From contig JAFYNL010000003.1 in NCBI GenBank assembly GCA_017548075.1, positions 20,195 to 84,194 on the forward strand: 64,000 nucleotides of DNA, given 5' to 3'. Positions 1-8,309 of this stretch are shown piece after piece. The notes below the pieces were generated by a model. The model saw nothing but the letters and a program-made list of their open reading frames with translations, did no database searches and was not told the origin of the DNA. This DNA is from Bacteroidaceae bacterium (GTDB lineage: Bacteria > Bacteroidota > Bacteroidia > Bacteroidales > Bacteroidaceae). Each line of letters starts with the position of its first letter. Position 1 is the stretch's first letter. A program made the translations under genes and the position numbers.

Positions 1-676
1 TTTTAGTCTGGTTGCCATCTGCAGCATCTGTGTAGGTATATGTGTTGGAGTGAGCAGGAATAGGGGCTTTGGTCTTTTCGGGATATCTGTAGAAATACAG
101 AACCTGTGCCATTGCTGTTGCCGTACAGCCAGTAGCAGGATAGTGTTGAGTTCCATCCTCCTTCTTATAATATTTTGGACAGAGGATGTTGTAAGGGCTT
201 CCTTGATTCCAACGAGTGGTCAGCATCTCGCCTACACTATGCCTTGTGCCACTCACTTTGTTACGTTTCTTGATAAGAGGAGAGTTGGGCTGGATGTTGT
301 TGTCGATGATGTACTTAATCTCGTCGGCATATCCTTGTAGCAATGAACGCATATTCTCTGGGATGTTGTTGGGGTCGAATGAACCTTGCTCAACATAGCC
401 TAGAATAGGTTCTGTTCTGTCGTCACCTGAAATGATAACATAACCTCCATTGCCTCCTGCATTGAAGACATAGTAATAAGCGTCTTCTTCATTGCTCGTT
501 GTCTGAGTTGCCCCTTTTCTTGTGGCTTTGAAGGGCGTCTGTGTGGCATTGATGTTTTTACCTTTTGCAAGCATATATGCCTGTGCCGTATAGAGCGCTG
601 CTTGCTTGCCGACAGGCTCTGCTGTTACCATAAGAGCAAAACAGAGTGTCAAGAAAGAAAGGGTTAATCTTTTCAT
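1..676 (-). CDS. C10 family (streptopain-like) cysteine protease, N-terminal part
   Basis: Partial gene that runs off the left edge; 225 codons are visible from the ATG at 674-676. Residues 1-19 are a signal peptide ending near VTA-EP. Residues 20-150 resemble the Spi/propeptide domain of streptopain-type proteases (GGYVIISGDDRTEPILGYVE is characteristic). The mature protease begins near TRWNQGSPYN, and the catalytic cysteine is Cys184 in ATGCTATAMAQ, the streptopain active-site signature. The catalytic histidine lies outside the window. Members are secreted, propeptide-activated proteases common in Prevotella and Bacteroides. I infer export and autocatalytic maturation. No promoter element is obvious upstream, where a 22-bp repeat array lies. 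Confidence 0.9.
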   Translation of the reverse strand, partial: MKRLTLSFLTLCFALMVTAEPVGKQAALYTAQAYMLAKGKNINATQTPFKATRKGATQTTSNEEDAYYYVFNAGGNGGYVIISGDDRTEPILGYVEQGSFDPNNIPENMRSLLQGYADEIKYIIDNNIQPNSPLIKKRNKVSGTRHSVGEMLTTRWNQGSPYNILCPKYYKKEDGTQHYPATGCTATAMAQVLYFYRYPEKTKAPIPAHSNTYTYTDAADGNQTK

Positions 677-699
677 CTTTTATGTTAGTTTATTTTGTG

Positions 700-806
700 T
701 TTCTACATTAAGCGTGTTAAGTTCTTAAACATAACGTGTTGTGTTGCCAATCATAACGTGCTTAGTTTGCAATCGTAACGTGGTGTGTTTTCAATTGTAA
801 CCGTTG
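700..806. repeat. 22-bp tandem repeat array A
   Basis: Five units with the AACGTG-like core at 711, 733, 755, 777 and 799, exactly 22 bp apart. Core variants are AGCGTG, AACGTG (three times) and AACCGT. The last unit overlaps the final codons and stop of galE (stop at 791-793). It belongs to the family also found at 7.9, 13.4, 22.6, 29.8, 39.8, 56.1 and 63.7 kb. Confidence 0.85.
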
Positions 807-1804
807 GGATTGTTCTTTTGGAAGTTCCAAGCGTCGCGACACATCTCTTCGATGCCGAACTTTGCCTCCCATCCCAACTCTCTCTTTGCCTTTGCAGGGT
901 CGCAATAACATGTGGCTATGTCTCCAGGACGACGAGGCTTGATGACATATGGAACCTTCAGACCATTGGCTTTCTCGAAGGCTTTGACTACATCGAGAAC
1001 AGAATAGCCGTGACCAGTTCCGAGGTTATAGATGGCGAGGCCTTTGTTCTCCTGAATGGCTTTAAGTGCACACACATGACCGCAAGCAAGGTCAACCACG
1101 TGGATATAGTCGCGAACGCCTGTTCCGTCGGGTGTGTCGTAGTCGTCGCCAAAGACGCCAAGTTCCTTGCGAATGCCAATGGCTGTTTGCGTGATGTAAG
1201 GCATCAGGTTGTTGGGAATGCCGTTGGGGTTCTCGCCAATCAAGCCCGATTCGTGTGCTCCAATGGGGTTGAAGTAACGCAGCAGCACGACGTTCCACTC
1301 GGGATCGGCTTTCTGAACATCCATCAGCACTTGCTCGAGCATCGACTTTGTCCATCCATAAGGGTTGGTGCATTGACCTTTCGGACATTCTTCTGTAATG
1401 GGAATGATGGCGGGATCGCCATAAACTGTTGCACTAGAGGAGAAGATGAAGTTCTTGCAGCCGTGCTGACGCATCACATCGAGGAGCACGAACACACCAT
1501 TCATGTTGGTTTCGTAGTACTCGAGAGGCTTAGCAACGGACTCTCCGACTGCCTTAAGACCAGCAAAGTTAATGACTGCATCTATCTTGTGCTCTGTGAA
1601 GACCTTGTCCATAGCTGCTCGGTCGCGAATGTCGGCCTTTACCATGATAACCTTATGACCGATTATCTTCTCGACACGACGAATGGCTTCGGGCTGAGAG
1701 TTGTAGAAGTTATCGACTACAACAACGCTGTGGCCAGCTTTATCTAACTCGATGAGGGTGTGGCTACCAATGTAACCAGCTCCACCTGTTAAAAGGATGT
1801 TCAT
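791..1804 (-). CDS. galE: UDP-glucose 4-epimerase GalE
   Basis: Interconverts UDP-glucose and UDP-galactose (Leloir pathway and supply of galactose for surface glycans), in the cytoplasm. At 337 residues it has the family's usual length. The Rossmann NAD-binding motif GGAGYIGSH is at residues 7-15, SSSATVYG at 122-129 supplies the catalytic serine/threonine, and YGWTK at 149-153 is the YxxxK catalytic pair. It lies 18 bp after rnfA on the same strand and appears to be the last gene of the Rnf operon, an arrangement known from other Bacteroidales. Its last codons (NGYN and stop) fall inside a unit of 22-bp array A, so the array either begins at or has replaced the gene's end. Confidence 0.96.
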   Translation of the reverse strand: MNILLTGGAGYIGSHTLIELDKAGHSVVVVDNFYNSQPEAIRRVEKIIGHKVIMVKADIRDRAAMDKVFTEHKIDAVINFAGLKAVGESVAKPLEYYETNMNGVFVLLDVMRQHGCKNFIFSSSATVYGDPAIIPITEECPKGQCTNPYGWTKSMLEQVLMDVQKADPEWNVVLLRYFNPIGAHESGLIGENPNGIPNNLMPYITQTAIGIRKELGVFGDDYDTPDGTGVRDYIHVVDLACGHVCALKAIQENKGLAIYNLGTGHGYSVLDVVKAFEKANGLKVPYVIKPRRPGDIATCYCDPAKAKRELGWEAKFGIEEMCRDAWNFQKNNPNGYN

Positions 1805-1822
1805 ATTAAAGTGTATTAATGA

Positions 1823-2443
1823 TTATAAGCCAAATAATGTCTTAAGTCCGTTATCAACTCCGCTGAAACCCATGAAGGCCATTGCGAGAAGGCCTGCAGT
1901 AATCAGGGCAATGCTCATGCCTTGCAGTCCTTTTGGCACATCCATCATGGCGAGCTGCTCGCGAATGCCTGCAAAGACGACAAGAGCCAAAGCAAAGCCG
2001 ATGGCTGTACTAATGGCAAAGACGACGCCGGTCAAGAGGTTAGGCTCGAGGCCTTGAGTTGCGTAAGTGCCGTTTGCCACGAGAATGGCTACACCAAGGA
2101 TGCAGCAGTTGGTCGTGATGAGCGGCAGGAAGACGCCAAGAGCCTGATAAAGGGCAGGAGCACTCTTCTTTAAAATAATCTCCACCATTTGCACAAGGGC
2201 TGCAATCACAAGGATGAAGGCAATCGTCTGAAGGTATTCGAGGCCGAAAGCATTCAGCACATAAACCTGCAGAAGATAGGTGACAATGGTGGCAAGCGTG
2301 AGCACGAAAGCCACTGCGGCTCCCATTCCGAGGGCTGAATCGACTTTCTTGCTGACACCAAGGAAAGGACAAATGCCCAAGAACTGCGACAGTACGATGT
2401 TGTTAACAAAGACTGCTGTGATGAATATAAGTATGTATGCCAT
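1823..2443 (-). CDS. rnfA: Rnf complex subunit RnfA (membrane)
   Basis: Integral-membrane subunit of the Rnf ferredoxin:NAD+ oxidoreductase, which couples electron transfer from reduced ferredoxin to ion export. The opening FVNNIVLSQFLGICPFLGVSKKV and the ITTNCCILGVAI segment are diagnostic for the RnfA/RnfE/NqrD/NqrE group. About six membrane helices span 206 residues, a little longer than the usual 190-195 because of a short C-terminal tail. The conserved cysteines in ICPFLG and NCCILG are those proposed to hold an intramembrane Fe-S centre with RnfE. The gene follows rnfE with a 2-bp gap, implying coupled translation. Confidence 0.95.
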   Translation of the reverse strand: MAYILIFITAVFVNNIVLSQFLGICPFLGVSKKVDSALGMGAAVAFVLTLATIVTYLLQVYVLNAFGLEYLQTIAFILVIAALVQMVEIILKKSAPALYQALGVFLPLITTNCCILGVAILVANGTYATQGLEPNLLTGVVFAISTAIGFALALVVFAGIREQLAMMDVPKGLQGMSIALITAGLLAMAFMGFSGVDNGLKTLFGL

Positions 2444-2445
2444 AG

Positions 2446-3261
2446 TTATGCCTTTTTAAACTTGTTGAAGATTGCAATGAGATAACCAAGAGCAATGAAG
2501 GCTCCAGGTGCCAAGACGAAGACAAGTGCTCCGTATTCCTCTGGGAAGAGTGTCGTGTTGAAGACTTTACCTGTTCCGAGCAATTCGCGAGCAGCTCCCA
2601 AAAGGGTAAGGGCAAGCGTGAAGCCGATGCCCATTCCGATGCCATCGCAAACGCTACTGATAACACCATTCTTAGCGGCAAAGGCTTCTGCACGACCAAG
2701 GATGATGCAGTTCACCACAATCAGTGGAATGAAGAGACCAAGGCTGGCATCCACTTCGGGAGCATAAGCCTTGATGAGCATCTGCAGGATTGTCACGAGA
2801 GACGCAATCACGACGATGAACGAAGGAATGCGTACCATATCAGGAATCAGGTTCTTGATGAGCGAGATAATAAGGTTGGAGAAGATGAGGACTGCCATTG
2901 TGGCGAGCCCCATCGACATACCATTTATGGCGCTGCTGGTCGTTCCAAGTGTTGGACACATGCCAAGCAGGAGCACAAACGTGGGGTTCTCCTTTATGAT
3001 ACCGTTTAGTAGGACTTTTAAAGAACCTTGTGGCTCAAAAAGAGGCTCTGATTCATTTGTGGAAGTATCTTGCTTGACATCTTCCTTTGGAGTAATCTCT
3101 TTGGGTTCTTCCTTCTCACTAAAACCATAGTATAATATAGCAAATATTCCCAAGAAGAAACCTGCAATAGCTGCAGTTAAGTTATTCTTGTTTTTTTGAT
3201 GTGCTAGCTTATAACATATAAAACAAGAAACAACTGCATATAAGAAAGCAATAAATACCAT
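2446..3261 (-). CDS. rnfE: RnfE with an extra N-terminal two-helix membrane domain
   Basis: Residues from about 80 onward are a standard RnfE (SLKVLLNGIIKENPTFVLLLG..., MCPTLGTT, VVNCIILGRAEAFA), the membrane partner of RnfA. The normal protein is about 190-200 residues; this one is 271. The extra residues 1-79 hold two hydrophobic segments (about 2-18 and 28-46) separated by a basic stretch (HQKNKNN), then a charged linker rich in Glu, Lys and Ser. The linker joins in frame with no methionine at the usual RnfE start, and the ATG at 3259-3261 lies 25 bp after rnfG, so the extension should be translated. Its DNA is clearly more A/T-rich than the rest of the operon, suggesting a later acquisition. 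The head resembles small two-helix domains of unknown function; I do not assign it a role. Confidence 0.9.
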   Translation of the reverse strand: MVFIAFLYAVVSCFICYKLAHQKNKNNLTAAIAGFFLGIFAILYYGFSEKEEPKEITPKEDVKQDTSTNESEPLFEPQGSLKVLLNGIIKENPTFVLLLGMCPTLGTTSSAINGMSMGLATMAVLIFSNLIISLIKNLIPDMVRIPSFIVVIASLVTILQMLIKAYAPEVDASLGLFIPLIVVNCIILGRAEAFAAKNGVISSVCDGIGMGIGFTLALTLLGAARELLGTGKVFNTTLFPEEYGALVFVLAPGAFIALGYLIAIFNKFKKA

Positions 3262-3286
3262 AATCTCTATTTTCTCCTATACATTA

Positions 3287-3823
3287 TTATTTATTATTGT
3301 CTTGGTTGCTTGCCTGTTGGCTGGCTCCACTCTGCCCGTCGGTAGAGTTTTCGGCAAGCGTCTTGTAAGCTTCATTGATGCAACGAAGGAAAGCGCGACT
3401 TGTGATGGTCGATGCCGTGATAGCATCCACCTCACCTCCATCCTTGCTAACAGTCAGATTGCCTGCTTGTTTGCCGATGACGTTGCCTTTCTGTCCTTTC
3501 TGGAACCAGTCCTGTGCCTTTGCACCAAGTCCTGGAGTTTCACTCGACTCAAGCACCTTGTAGCCAAGAATCGTGCCGTCTTGAGCAAGACCTACCATAA
3601 CAGTCAACGCTCCGCCAAAGCCTTTGGGGTCAGTAATCTTGATGGCTGTGCCTTCCTGACCTGCCAAAACTTCCTGCTCGGCCTGTTTCTCCTGTTTCTC
3701 TTTGAGAGCCTTAATGGTAGGAGCTGTGATGTCGTTCACATAACCAAGGGCTGCTCCAGCAACTACTGCGATGGCTGTCAGCACGATGGCCATATTATAC
3801 CATGTGGATTTAAGCTTCTTCAT
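3287..3823 (-). CDS. rnfG: Rnf complex FMN-binding subunit RnfG
   Basis: Single-span subunit with a covalent FMN on a large extracytoplasmic domain. A membrane anchor lies at about residues 9-30. The flavin attachment motif is DAITASTITS at 133-142, so Thr139 should carry the FMN by a phosphoester bond (family pattern S/T-G/A-A/S-T). The glycine of the common SGAT form is alanine here and the alanine is serine, a tolerated variation. The tail after residue 160 is rich in Gln, Ser and Asn. The gene overlaps rnfD by 4 bp (ATGA), so translation is probably coupled. Confidence 0.94.
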   Translation of the reverse strand: MKKLKSTWYNMAIVLTAIAVVAGAALGYVNDITAPTIKALKEKQEKQAEQEVLAGQEGTAIKITDPKGFGGALTVMVGLAQDGTILGYKVLESSETPGLGAKAQDWFQKGQKGNVIGKQAGNLTVSKDGGEVDAITASTITSRAFLRCINEAYKTLAENSTDGQSGASQQASNQDNNK

Positions 3824-4815
3824 TTCTTTTCCTCCTTTCTGACGACTTCGCCGAAACGCTCAGGTTTGCAATAGGTATTGATGAGAGGCGTAAAGGCATT
3901 CATGATGAGAATCGCGAACGACATGCCCTCTGGATAGGCTCCCCAGTAACGGATAATGACTGTCAACAAACCGATGCAAACGCCATAAATGAGTTGTCCC
4001 TTTGCCGTCATTGGCGAGGTGACATAATCCGTTGCCATGAAGCAAGCGCCAAGAATCAAACCGCCACTCATCAGGACAACATGAGGCATCGCATAAATCG
4101 GGTTGACGACATGCATGATGCCAGAGAAGATGGCGACTGTTCCGAGGATGCTAACGGGAATGTGCCAAGTGATAATCTTACGCCAAAGCATAAAGGCACA
4201 ACCCAAAAGAAGCAGCAAAGCACTGACTTCTCCCAAGGAGCCTCCAGTCTGACCAATCAGCATCTGTGTTGCATCTGGCAGTTTCTGCAGTTCAGCAGGG
4301 TCGCCACTTGCAATCGCATTCTGCATGATGAAGAGTGGGGTAGCAGCCGTTTCTGCATCCGTATATGCGAGATGTTGACCAACAACTGGCCAAGAAGTCA
4401 TCTGGACAGGGAAGCTGATGAGCAGGAAAACGCGACCAACAAGAGCGGGATTGAACGGGTTCTGTCCCAAGCCTCCGAAGGTCATCTTGCCGATACCAAT
4501 GGCAACAAGGGCTCCGACTATGATGAGCCAGATTGGAAGATTACTTGGCAAGTTGAAGCCAAGCAGCAAGCCCGTCAGGATGGCGCTTCCGTCGCAAATC
4601 GTGCAAGCAGGTCGCTTCAGCAGGAACTTCGTGATGGCCCACTCGAAGAAGACGCAGGAAACGACTGATGTGGCAAGCACAATCGCTGCACCCAAGCCGA
4701 AGAACCAAAGGCTTGCAAGTAATGCAGGCACAAGTGCGATGCAGACACCATACATGTTTTTGCTGACGGAATCGCCGCCATGAACATGAGGTGAAAGTGA
4801 TATAATTGGTTTCAT
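3820..4815 (-). CDS. rnfD: Rnf complex membrane subunit RnfD
   Basis: Polytopic subunit homologous to NqrB, with a covalent FMN. It has 331 residues, about nine membrane helices, and the conserved blocks SPHVHGGDSVSKNMYGV, GQNPFNPALVGRVFLL and GVCIGLLTVIIRYWGAYPEG. The flavin attachment threonine is probably Thr159 in TAATPL (residues 156-161), the RnfD version of the S/TGAT motif. It sits between rnfC, 38 bp upstream across an A/T-rich heptamer tract, and rnfG, which it overlaps. Confidence 0.95.
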   Translation of the reverse strand: MKPIISLSPHVHGGDSVSKNMYGVCIALVPALLASLWFFGLGAAIVLATSVVSCVFFEWAITKFLLKRPACTICDGSAILTGLLLGFNLPSNLPIWLIIVGALVAIGIGKMTFGGLGQNPFNPALVGRVFLLISFPVQMTSWPVVGQHLAYTDAETAATPLFIMQNAIASGDPAELQKLPDATQMLIGQTGGSLGEVSALLLLLGCAFMLWRKIITWHIPVSILGTVAIFSGIMHVVNPIYAMPHVVLMSGGLILGACFMATDYVTSPMTAKGQLIYGVCIGLLTVIIRYWGAYPEGMSFAILIMNAFTPLINTYCKPERFGEVVRKEEKK

Positions 4816-4818
4816 CTT

Positions 4819-4854
4819 ATCATTTACTATTTAATCATTTACCATTTACTATTT
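4819..4854. repeat. A/T-rich heptamer tract between rnfC and rnfD
   Basis: Short run of degenerate 7-8 bp units of the type CATTTAC/TATTTAA between the rnfC stop and the rnfD start. It is one of many such tracts in the window. Confidence 0.5.
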
Positions 4855-6197
4855 TATTTTGCTGCTCGGCTCTTGATGATGCCCATGACGGTTGACTTTC
4901 CGAGGCGAATCATATCGAGCAAAGGACGATGGCTTGGGCAGGTGAACTGGCAACTGCCACACTCGATGCAGCTTACCACATCGTTCTTCTCTGCGCCTTC
5001 CCAGTCTTCCAATTTGCTTTGTTTGCTGAGCAGATAGGGCTCCAATCCCATAGGACAAGCACTTACGCACTTTGCACAACGGATGCAAGGCTGAGGCTCT
5101 GTGCGGCGAGCTTCCTTGTCGTTCATGATGAGCAAACCGCTCGAACCTTTCGTCATAGGCACATCAAGACTCAAAAGAGCCTTTCCCATCATGGGACCGC
5201 CACCAATTATCTTGCCCGTATCTTCAGGCAGACCGCCACATTCATCAATGAGTTGTTGGAAAGGAGTACCAAGACGAGCCAGCAAGTTGCTTGGCTGCTT
5301 GACACTCTTTCCCGTAACTGTAATGATGCGGTCAATCAGAGGCTTGTTCTTCATGACTGCCTGATAGATGGCAAAAGCTGTGCCGACATTCTGCACGACT
5401 GCTCCCACACTAATGGGAATTGCTGGAGGCGCAGGCACTTGACGGCCAATAACGGCATCGATGAGCTGCTTTTCGCCGCCTTGAGGATACTTGACTTTCA
5501 AGGGAACAATCTCGATGCCTTCATAATCTTTTGCCTTTTCTTTCATCAGAGCGATTGCATCGGGCTTGTTGTTCTCGATGCCGATATAACCCTTATTGAC
5601 GCCCACAGCCTTCATGATGAGCTGCAAACCAACGAGAATCTCTTCGGGATGCTCGAGCATGAGTCTGTGGTCGGCAGTCAAATAAGGCTCGCATTCCACA
5701 GCATTGATGATGACACATTCGGCTTTGCTTCCAGGAGGAGGCGAGAGCTTAACGTGACAAGGGAACGTCGCACCACCCATTCCGACGATGCCGGCATTCT
5801 TTATCTTCTCGACGATTGCCTTGCTGTCGAGTTCGGGACGGTCACTAAGTTTAACGAGAGTCGTGCTTCTGTCGATGCTTTCTTCCCATTCATCACCCTC
5901 GACATCCACGTAAACTGCCATTCTGCGAGTGCCGCTTGCGTCGAACACCGCGTCGACTTTCGCCACTTTTCCGCTGACGCTACTGTGGATGGGGGCACTT
6001 ACGAAGCCTCCTGCTTCTGCAAGGAGTGTGCCGACCTTCACTTCGTCGCCCTTCTGAACGACTGGTTTGGCGGGAGCACCAATGTGCTGAAACATGCTGA
6101 AGACTGCCTGTTTGGGCAGAGCTGCCTCGCGAATAGGACTTGAAGCAGACAGCTTATTCTCTGCGGGATGAACGCCGCCTATCTTAAATGTTTTCAT
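4854..6197 (-). CDS. rnfC: Rnf complex electron-input subunit RnfC
   Basis: Cytoplasmic subunit that carries NADH/FMN sites and two [4Fe-4S] clusters, related to the 51-kDa subunit of complex I. It has 447 residues, close to the 430-450 of short RnfC forms. The glycine-rich GMGGATFPCHVKL segment (near residue 138) belongs to the NADH/FMN fold. CIRCAKCVSACP (371-382) and CIECGSCQFTCP (410-421) are the two cluster motifs. It overlaps rnfB by 4 bp. Several RnfC proteins carry long C-terminal repeats; this one does not. Confidence 0.96.
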   Translation of the reverse strand: MKTFKIGGVHPAENKLSASSPIREAALPKQAVFSMFQHIGAPAKPVVQKGDEVKVGTLLAEAGGFVSAPIHSSVSGKVAKVDAVFDASGTRRMAVYVDVEGDEWEESIDRSTTLVKLSDRPELDSKAIVEKIKNAGIVGMGGATFPCHVKLSPPPGSKAECVIINAVECEPYLTADHRLMLEHPEEILVGLQLIMKAVGVNKGYIGIENNKPDAIALMKEKAKDYEGIEIVPLKVKYPQGGEKQLIDAVIGRQVPAPPAIPISVGAVVQNVGTAFAIYQAVMKNKPLIDRIITVTGKSVKQPSNLLARLGTPFQQLIDECGGLPEDTGKIIGGGPMMGKALLSLDVPMTKGSSGLLIMNDKEARRTEPQPCIRCAKCVSACPMGLEPYLLSKQSKLEDWEGAEKNDVVSCIECGSCQFTCPSHRPLLDMIRLGKSTVMGIIKSRAAK

Positions 6198-7102
6198 ATC
6201 TGCTTACTTGTTTCTGGTTCAACTTGTGCTTGACTTCCGTCGAGCTTTACTTCTTCAGCAGGCTTCTCCTTCTTCGGAGGGAAGTTGAAGCCGTGGATGG
6301 CGCCTTTCGGACAAGCTTCCTCGCACTTTCTGCACATCTTACACTTCTCGGCATCGATGTAGGCAAGGTTGTTTTCGAGGGTAATCGCCTCGAACTTCTC
6401 GCAAGTCTTTACGCACTTGCCACAACCGATACAGGAAGCCTTGCAAGCCTTGTTGGCGATAGCTCCTTTGTCTTTGTTGTTGCAAAGAACGACGACTCGA
6501 CGGCCTTTCGGACCTTTCAAGCGGATTTCGATGATGCCTCTCGGGCAAGCTTTTGCGCAAGCTCCACAAGCCGTACACTTCTCTTCGTCAACCTCTGGAA
6601 GGCCAGTTTCCGAGTTCATGTGAAGCGCGTCGAACTGACACTTGGCTACACAGTCACCACATCCGAGGCAACCATAGCCGCAACCAGTCTCGCCCATACC
6701 AGTCATCTGCTGAACTCGACAACTCTTGGCGCCATCGAACTGTGCCAAGCGAGGACGATTCTCGCAGGTTCCGTTACAACGAACAACTGCCACTTTCGGA
6801 GCACCCATCTCGACAGTCATGCCGAGAATACTTGCCACCTGTTCCATAACAGGCTGGCCGCCTACAGGACAGAGCTTGCCCTCCAGGCTTCCCTCGTTAG
6901 CCGCCTTTACACAAGCAGCTGCAAAGCCCGAGCAACCAGGATAGCCGCAACCGCCACAATTGGCTTGAGGCAGAACGGCTCCGACTTGGGCAATGCGAGG
7001 GTCTTCATGCACAGCAAACTTGTGAGAGACCAGGAAAAGGATTACCGCAGAGGCAAGTCCTATCAGGCCTAACACTAATACTGCAATCAGAATTACATTC
7101 AT
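6194..7102 (-). CDS. rnfB: Rnf complex ferredoxin-like subunit RnfB
   Basis: Accepts electrons from ferredoxin. One N-terminal membrane anchor (about residues 3-26) is followed by the CGGCGYPGC cluster motif near residue 50, and then four ferredoxin-type CxxCxxCxxxC motifs (CLGCGDCVAKC, CTACGACAKAC, CIGCGKCVKTC, CKMCRKCEEAC), giving at least five predicted clusters. After the last motif a lysine/glutamate-rich tail ends near VEPETSKQI. At 302 residues it is of the longer RnfB type. It follows rseC by 20 bp and overlaps rnfC by 4 bp. Confidence 0.96.
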   Translation of the reverse strand: MNVILIAVLVLGLIGLASAVILFLVSHKFAVHEDPRIAQVGAVLPQANCGGCGYPGCSGFAAACVKAANEGSLEGKLCPVGGQPVMEQVASILGMTVEMGAPKVAVVRCNGTCENRPRLAQFDGAKSCRVQQMTGMGETGCGYGCLGCGDCVAKCQFDALHMNSETGLPEVDEEKCTACGACAKACPRGIIEIRLKGPKGRRVVVLCNNKDKGAIANKACKASCIGCGKCVKTCEKFEAITLENNLAYIDAEKCKMCRKCEEACPKGAIHGFNFPPKKEKPAEEVKLDGSQAQVEPETSKQI

Positions 7103-7122
7103 GTTGGTTTTATTGTTTAGAG

Positions 7123-7539
7123 TTAATTTGTCTCAATCTTGAATGTGAAATGCTTTCCCAGCTTGTCTTTCAGCAGGAAGAGCACTCCGTAATAGAGGGC
7201 GAGAGCCAGCAGAGCGGCCAAAGCCCCCAGCTTTTCTCCCCACAGACGAGTGCCTGCGAAGAGTGCGACGAGCATGAGAATGAGCGGAATGACGTAGGCC
7301 AGAACGCTTGCTCGAAGGCCTTGTCGAACAGAGCCGCACAAAGTGACTTGGTCGCCGACCTGCAGAGTGGGGTAGTGTCCCTTGACTTCTACGAGCTTTT
7401 CCTTGCTTTCGCTGCTTCGGCAAAGCTTTCGTGCCTCGCAACTACTGCAAGCCGAAGCCTGAAGTATGCGAACCATCAGACCATCTGCTCCGATGCTTTC
7501 CACAATACCTTCGTGCCTTATCAACTCCTTTTCGCCCAT
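7123..7539 (-). CDS. RseC/MucC family protein, first gene of the Rnf operon
   Basis: Small membrane protein of the SoxR iron-sulfur reducing system component RseC family. The N-terminal half is cytoplasmic, with a cysteine cluster CSSCEARKLC near residue 30 that may bind a metal or cluster. Two hydrophobic helices follow (ASVLAYVIPLILMLVALFAGT and LAALLALALYYGVLFLL). In Bacteroidetes it regularly precedes rnfB and is thought to help Rnf maturation or redox control. I chose the ATG at 7537-7539 (MGEKELIRHEG, 138 residues) because a promoter element ends only a few bases before the in-frame ATG at 7548, and the TTG further up lies within that element. Confidence 0.85.
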   Translation of the reverse strand: MGEKELIRHEGIVESIGADGLMVRILQASACSSCEARKLCRSSESKEKLVEVKGHYPTLQVGDQVTLCGSVRQGLRASVLAYVIPLILMLVALFAGTRLWGEKLGALAALLALALYYGVLFLLKDKLGKHFTFKIETN

Positions 7540-7557
7540 ATTACGCATAAAATCGCA

Positions 7558-7565
7558 CAAAATTA
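7558..7565 (-). promoter_or_regulatory. Promoter -7 element for the rseC-rnf-galE operon
   Basis: TAATTTTG on the minus strand, an exact match to the Bacteroidetes TAnnTTTG element, about 20 bp before the rseC ATG. Transcription would start near 7550. Confidence 0.6.
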
Positions 7566-7692
7566 TGAATTTTTTCTCTTAATACCTAATTATAATTATA
7601 AGTATTTTGCGATTTTGCGGAAAAAGAGTGATTCGGCGTCAATTTTAGGGTAATAATCGAGGGGAAAACAGGTCGGAAAGTGCCTCGAAAAG

Positions 7693-7725
7693 CATGAGTA
7701 AGAAGACTAATGTCTTCTCTCATCG
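7693..7725. other. Strong hairpin in the rseC-ispE spacer
   Basis: AGAAGAC and GTCTTCT pair around a TAAT loop, and outside a two-base bulge ATGAG pairs with CTCAT. No T-run follows on either strand, so it is not a standard terminator. Confidence 0.55.
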
Positions 7726-7880
7726 AATTTAATCAGTTTATGAGACTCGGAAATGCAAGGTCAACTTGTTAAGAAATTAGCCGAATTGCTATCTTTTTGA
7801 TACTTTGAAATTCGACGCAACTTGGAGCCGTTTTGATAAGAAAACGCCTCGAAAACGGACTCGACAAGTTAAGTTTTCAG

Positions 7881-7945
7881 ACTTGGCTAGGGATGATTTC
7901 AAACTTAACTAGGGTCGTTTGCAAACTTAACTGGGGTCGTTTGGC
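7881..7945. repeat. 22-bp repeat array B (variant units)
   Basis: Three units at 22-bp spacing (cores at 885, 907 and 929 of this kilobase). The last two share ACTTAACT(A/G)GGGTCGTTT and the first is degenerate. They match only the terminal-type unit (TAACTGGGG) of the arrays at 13.4 and 22.6 kb. Confidence 0.7.
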
Positions 7946-8271
7946 ATTTTCGCTCGTTTCGTCGGCCATCAAAACAGGCTAAAATTGGTGTTTTTGCACT
8001 CGAAATAGGTGCTTTTGGCTACCCTGAAAACAAGGTAAAAATTGTAAGCTCAACATACTCAAATGGTTATGCAAGAATGGATCGCTCTCGTTGTCTTGAC
8101 CCTAGATACAGACCAAGCAATTCCGAACGATTCTCAGCGGCTTTGGAAAATTCAGTATGTCAGCAGAAACGGCCCAAATCTTTCAATCTGTCAACTGCGG
8201 AAAGTTGCAATCCAGACGAATTTGCCTGATAATTTTTAAGCAGAAATCTTTCAATTATCATTTTTTATTCG

Positions 8272-8279
8272 TATCTTTG
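8272..8279 (+). promoter_or_regulatory. Promoter -7 element for ispE
   Basis: TATCTTTG followed by C, a match to TAnnTTTG, 31 bp before the ispE ATG. Confidence 0.65.
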
Positions 8280-8309
8280 CAAAGCGAAAAATAATTCAAA
8301 ACATCAAGG

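Larger units (their letters stand above)
7566..8271. other. Long non-coding spacer between rseC and ispE
   Basis: About 700 bp between divergent genes, with no credible reading frame on either strand. It contains a 12-bp-stem hairpin at 7693-7725 (ATGAG..AGAAGAC / GTCTTCT..CTCAT) and the degenerate repeat array at 7881-7945. CCTCGAAAA occurs at about 7683 and 7843. A small RNA is possible, but I see no strong promoter for one. Confidence 0.5.

Noticed and set aside
785-1747. A 320-codon plus-strand frame over galE
   Set aside because: Mirror frame of an intact epimerase with all active-site motifs.
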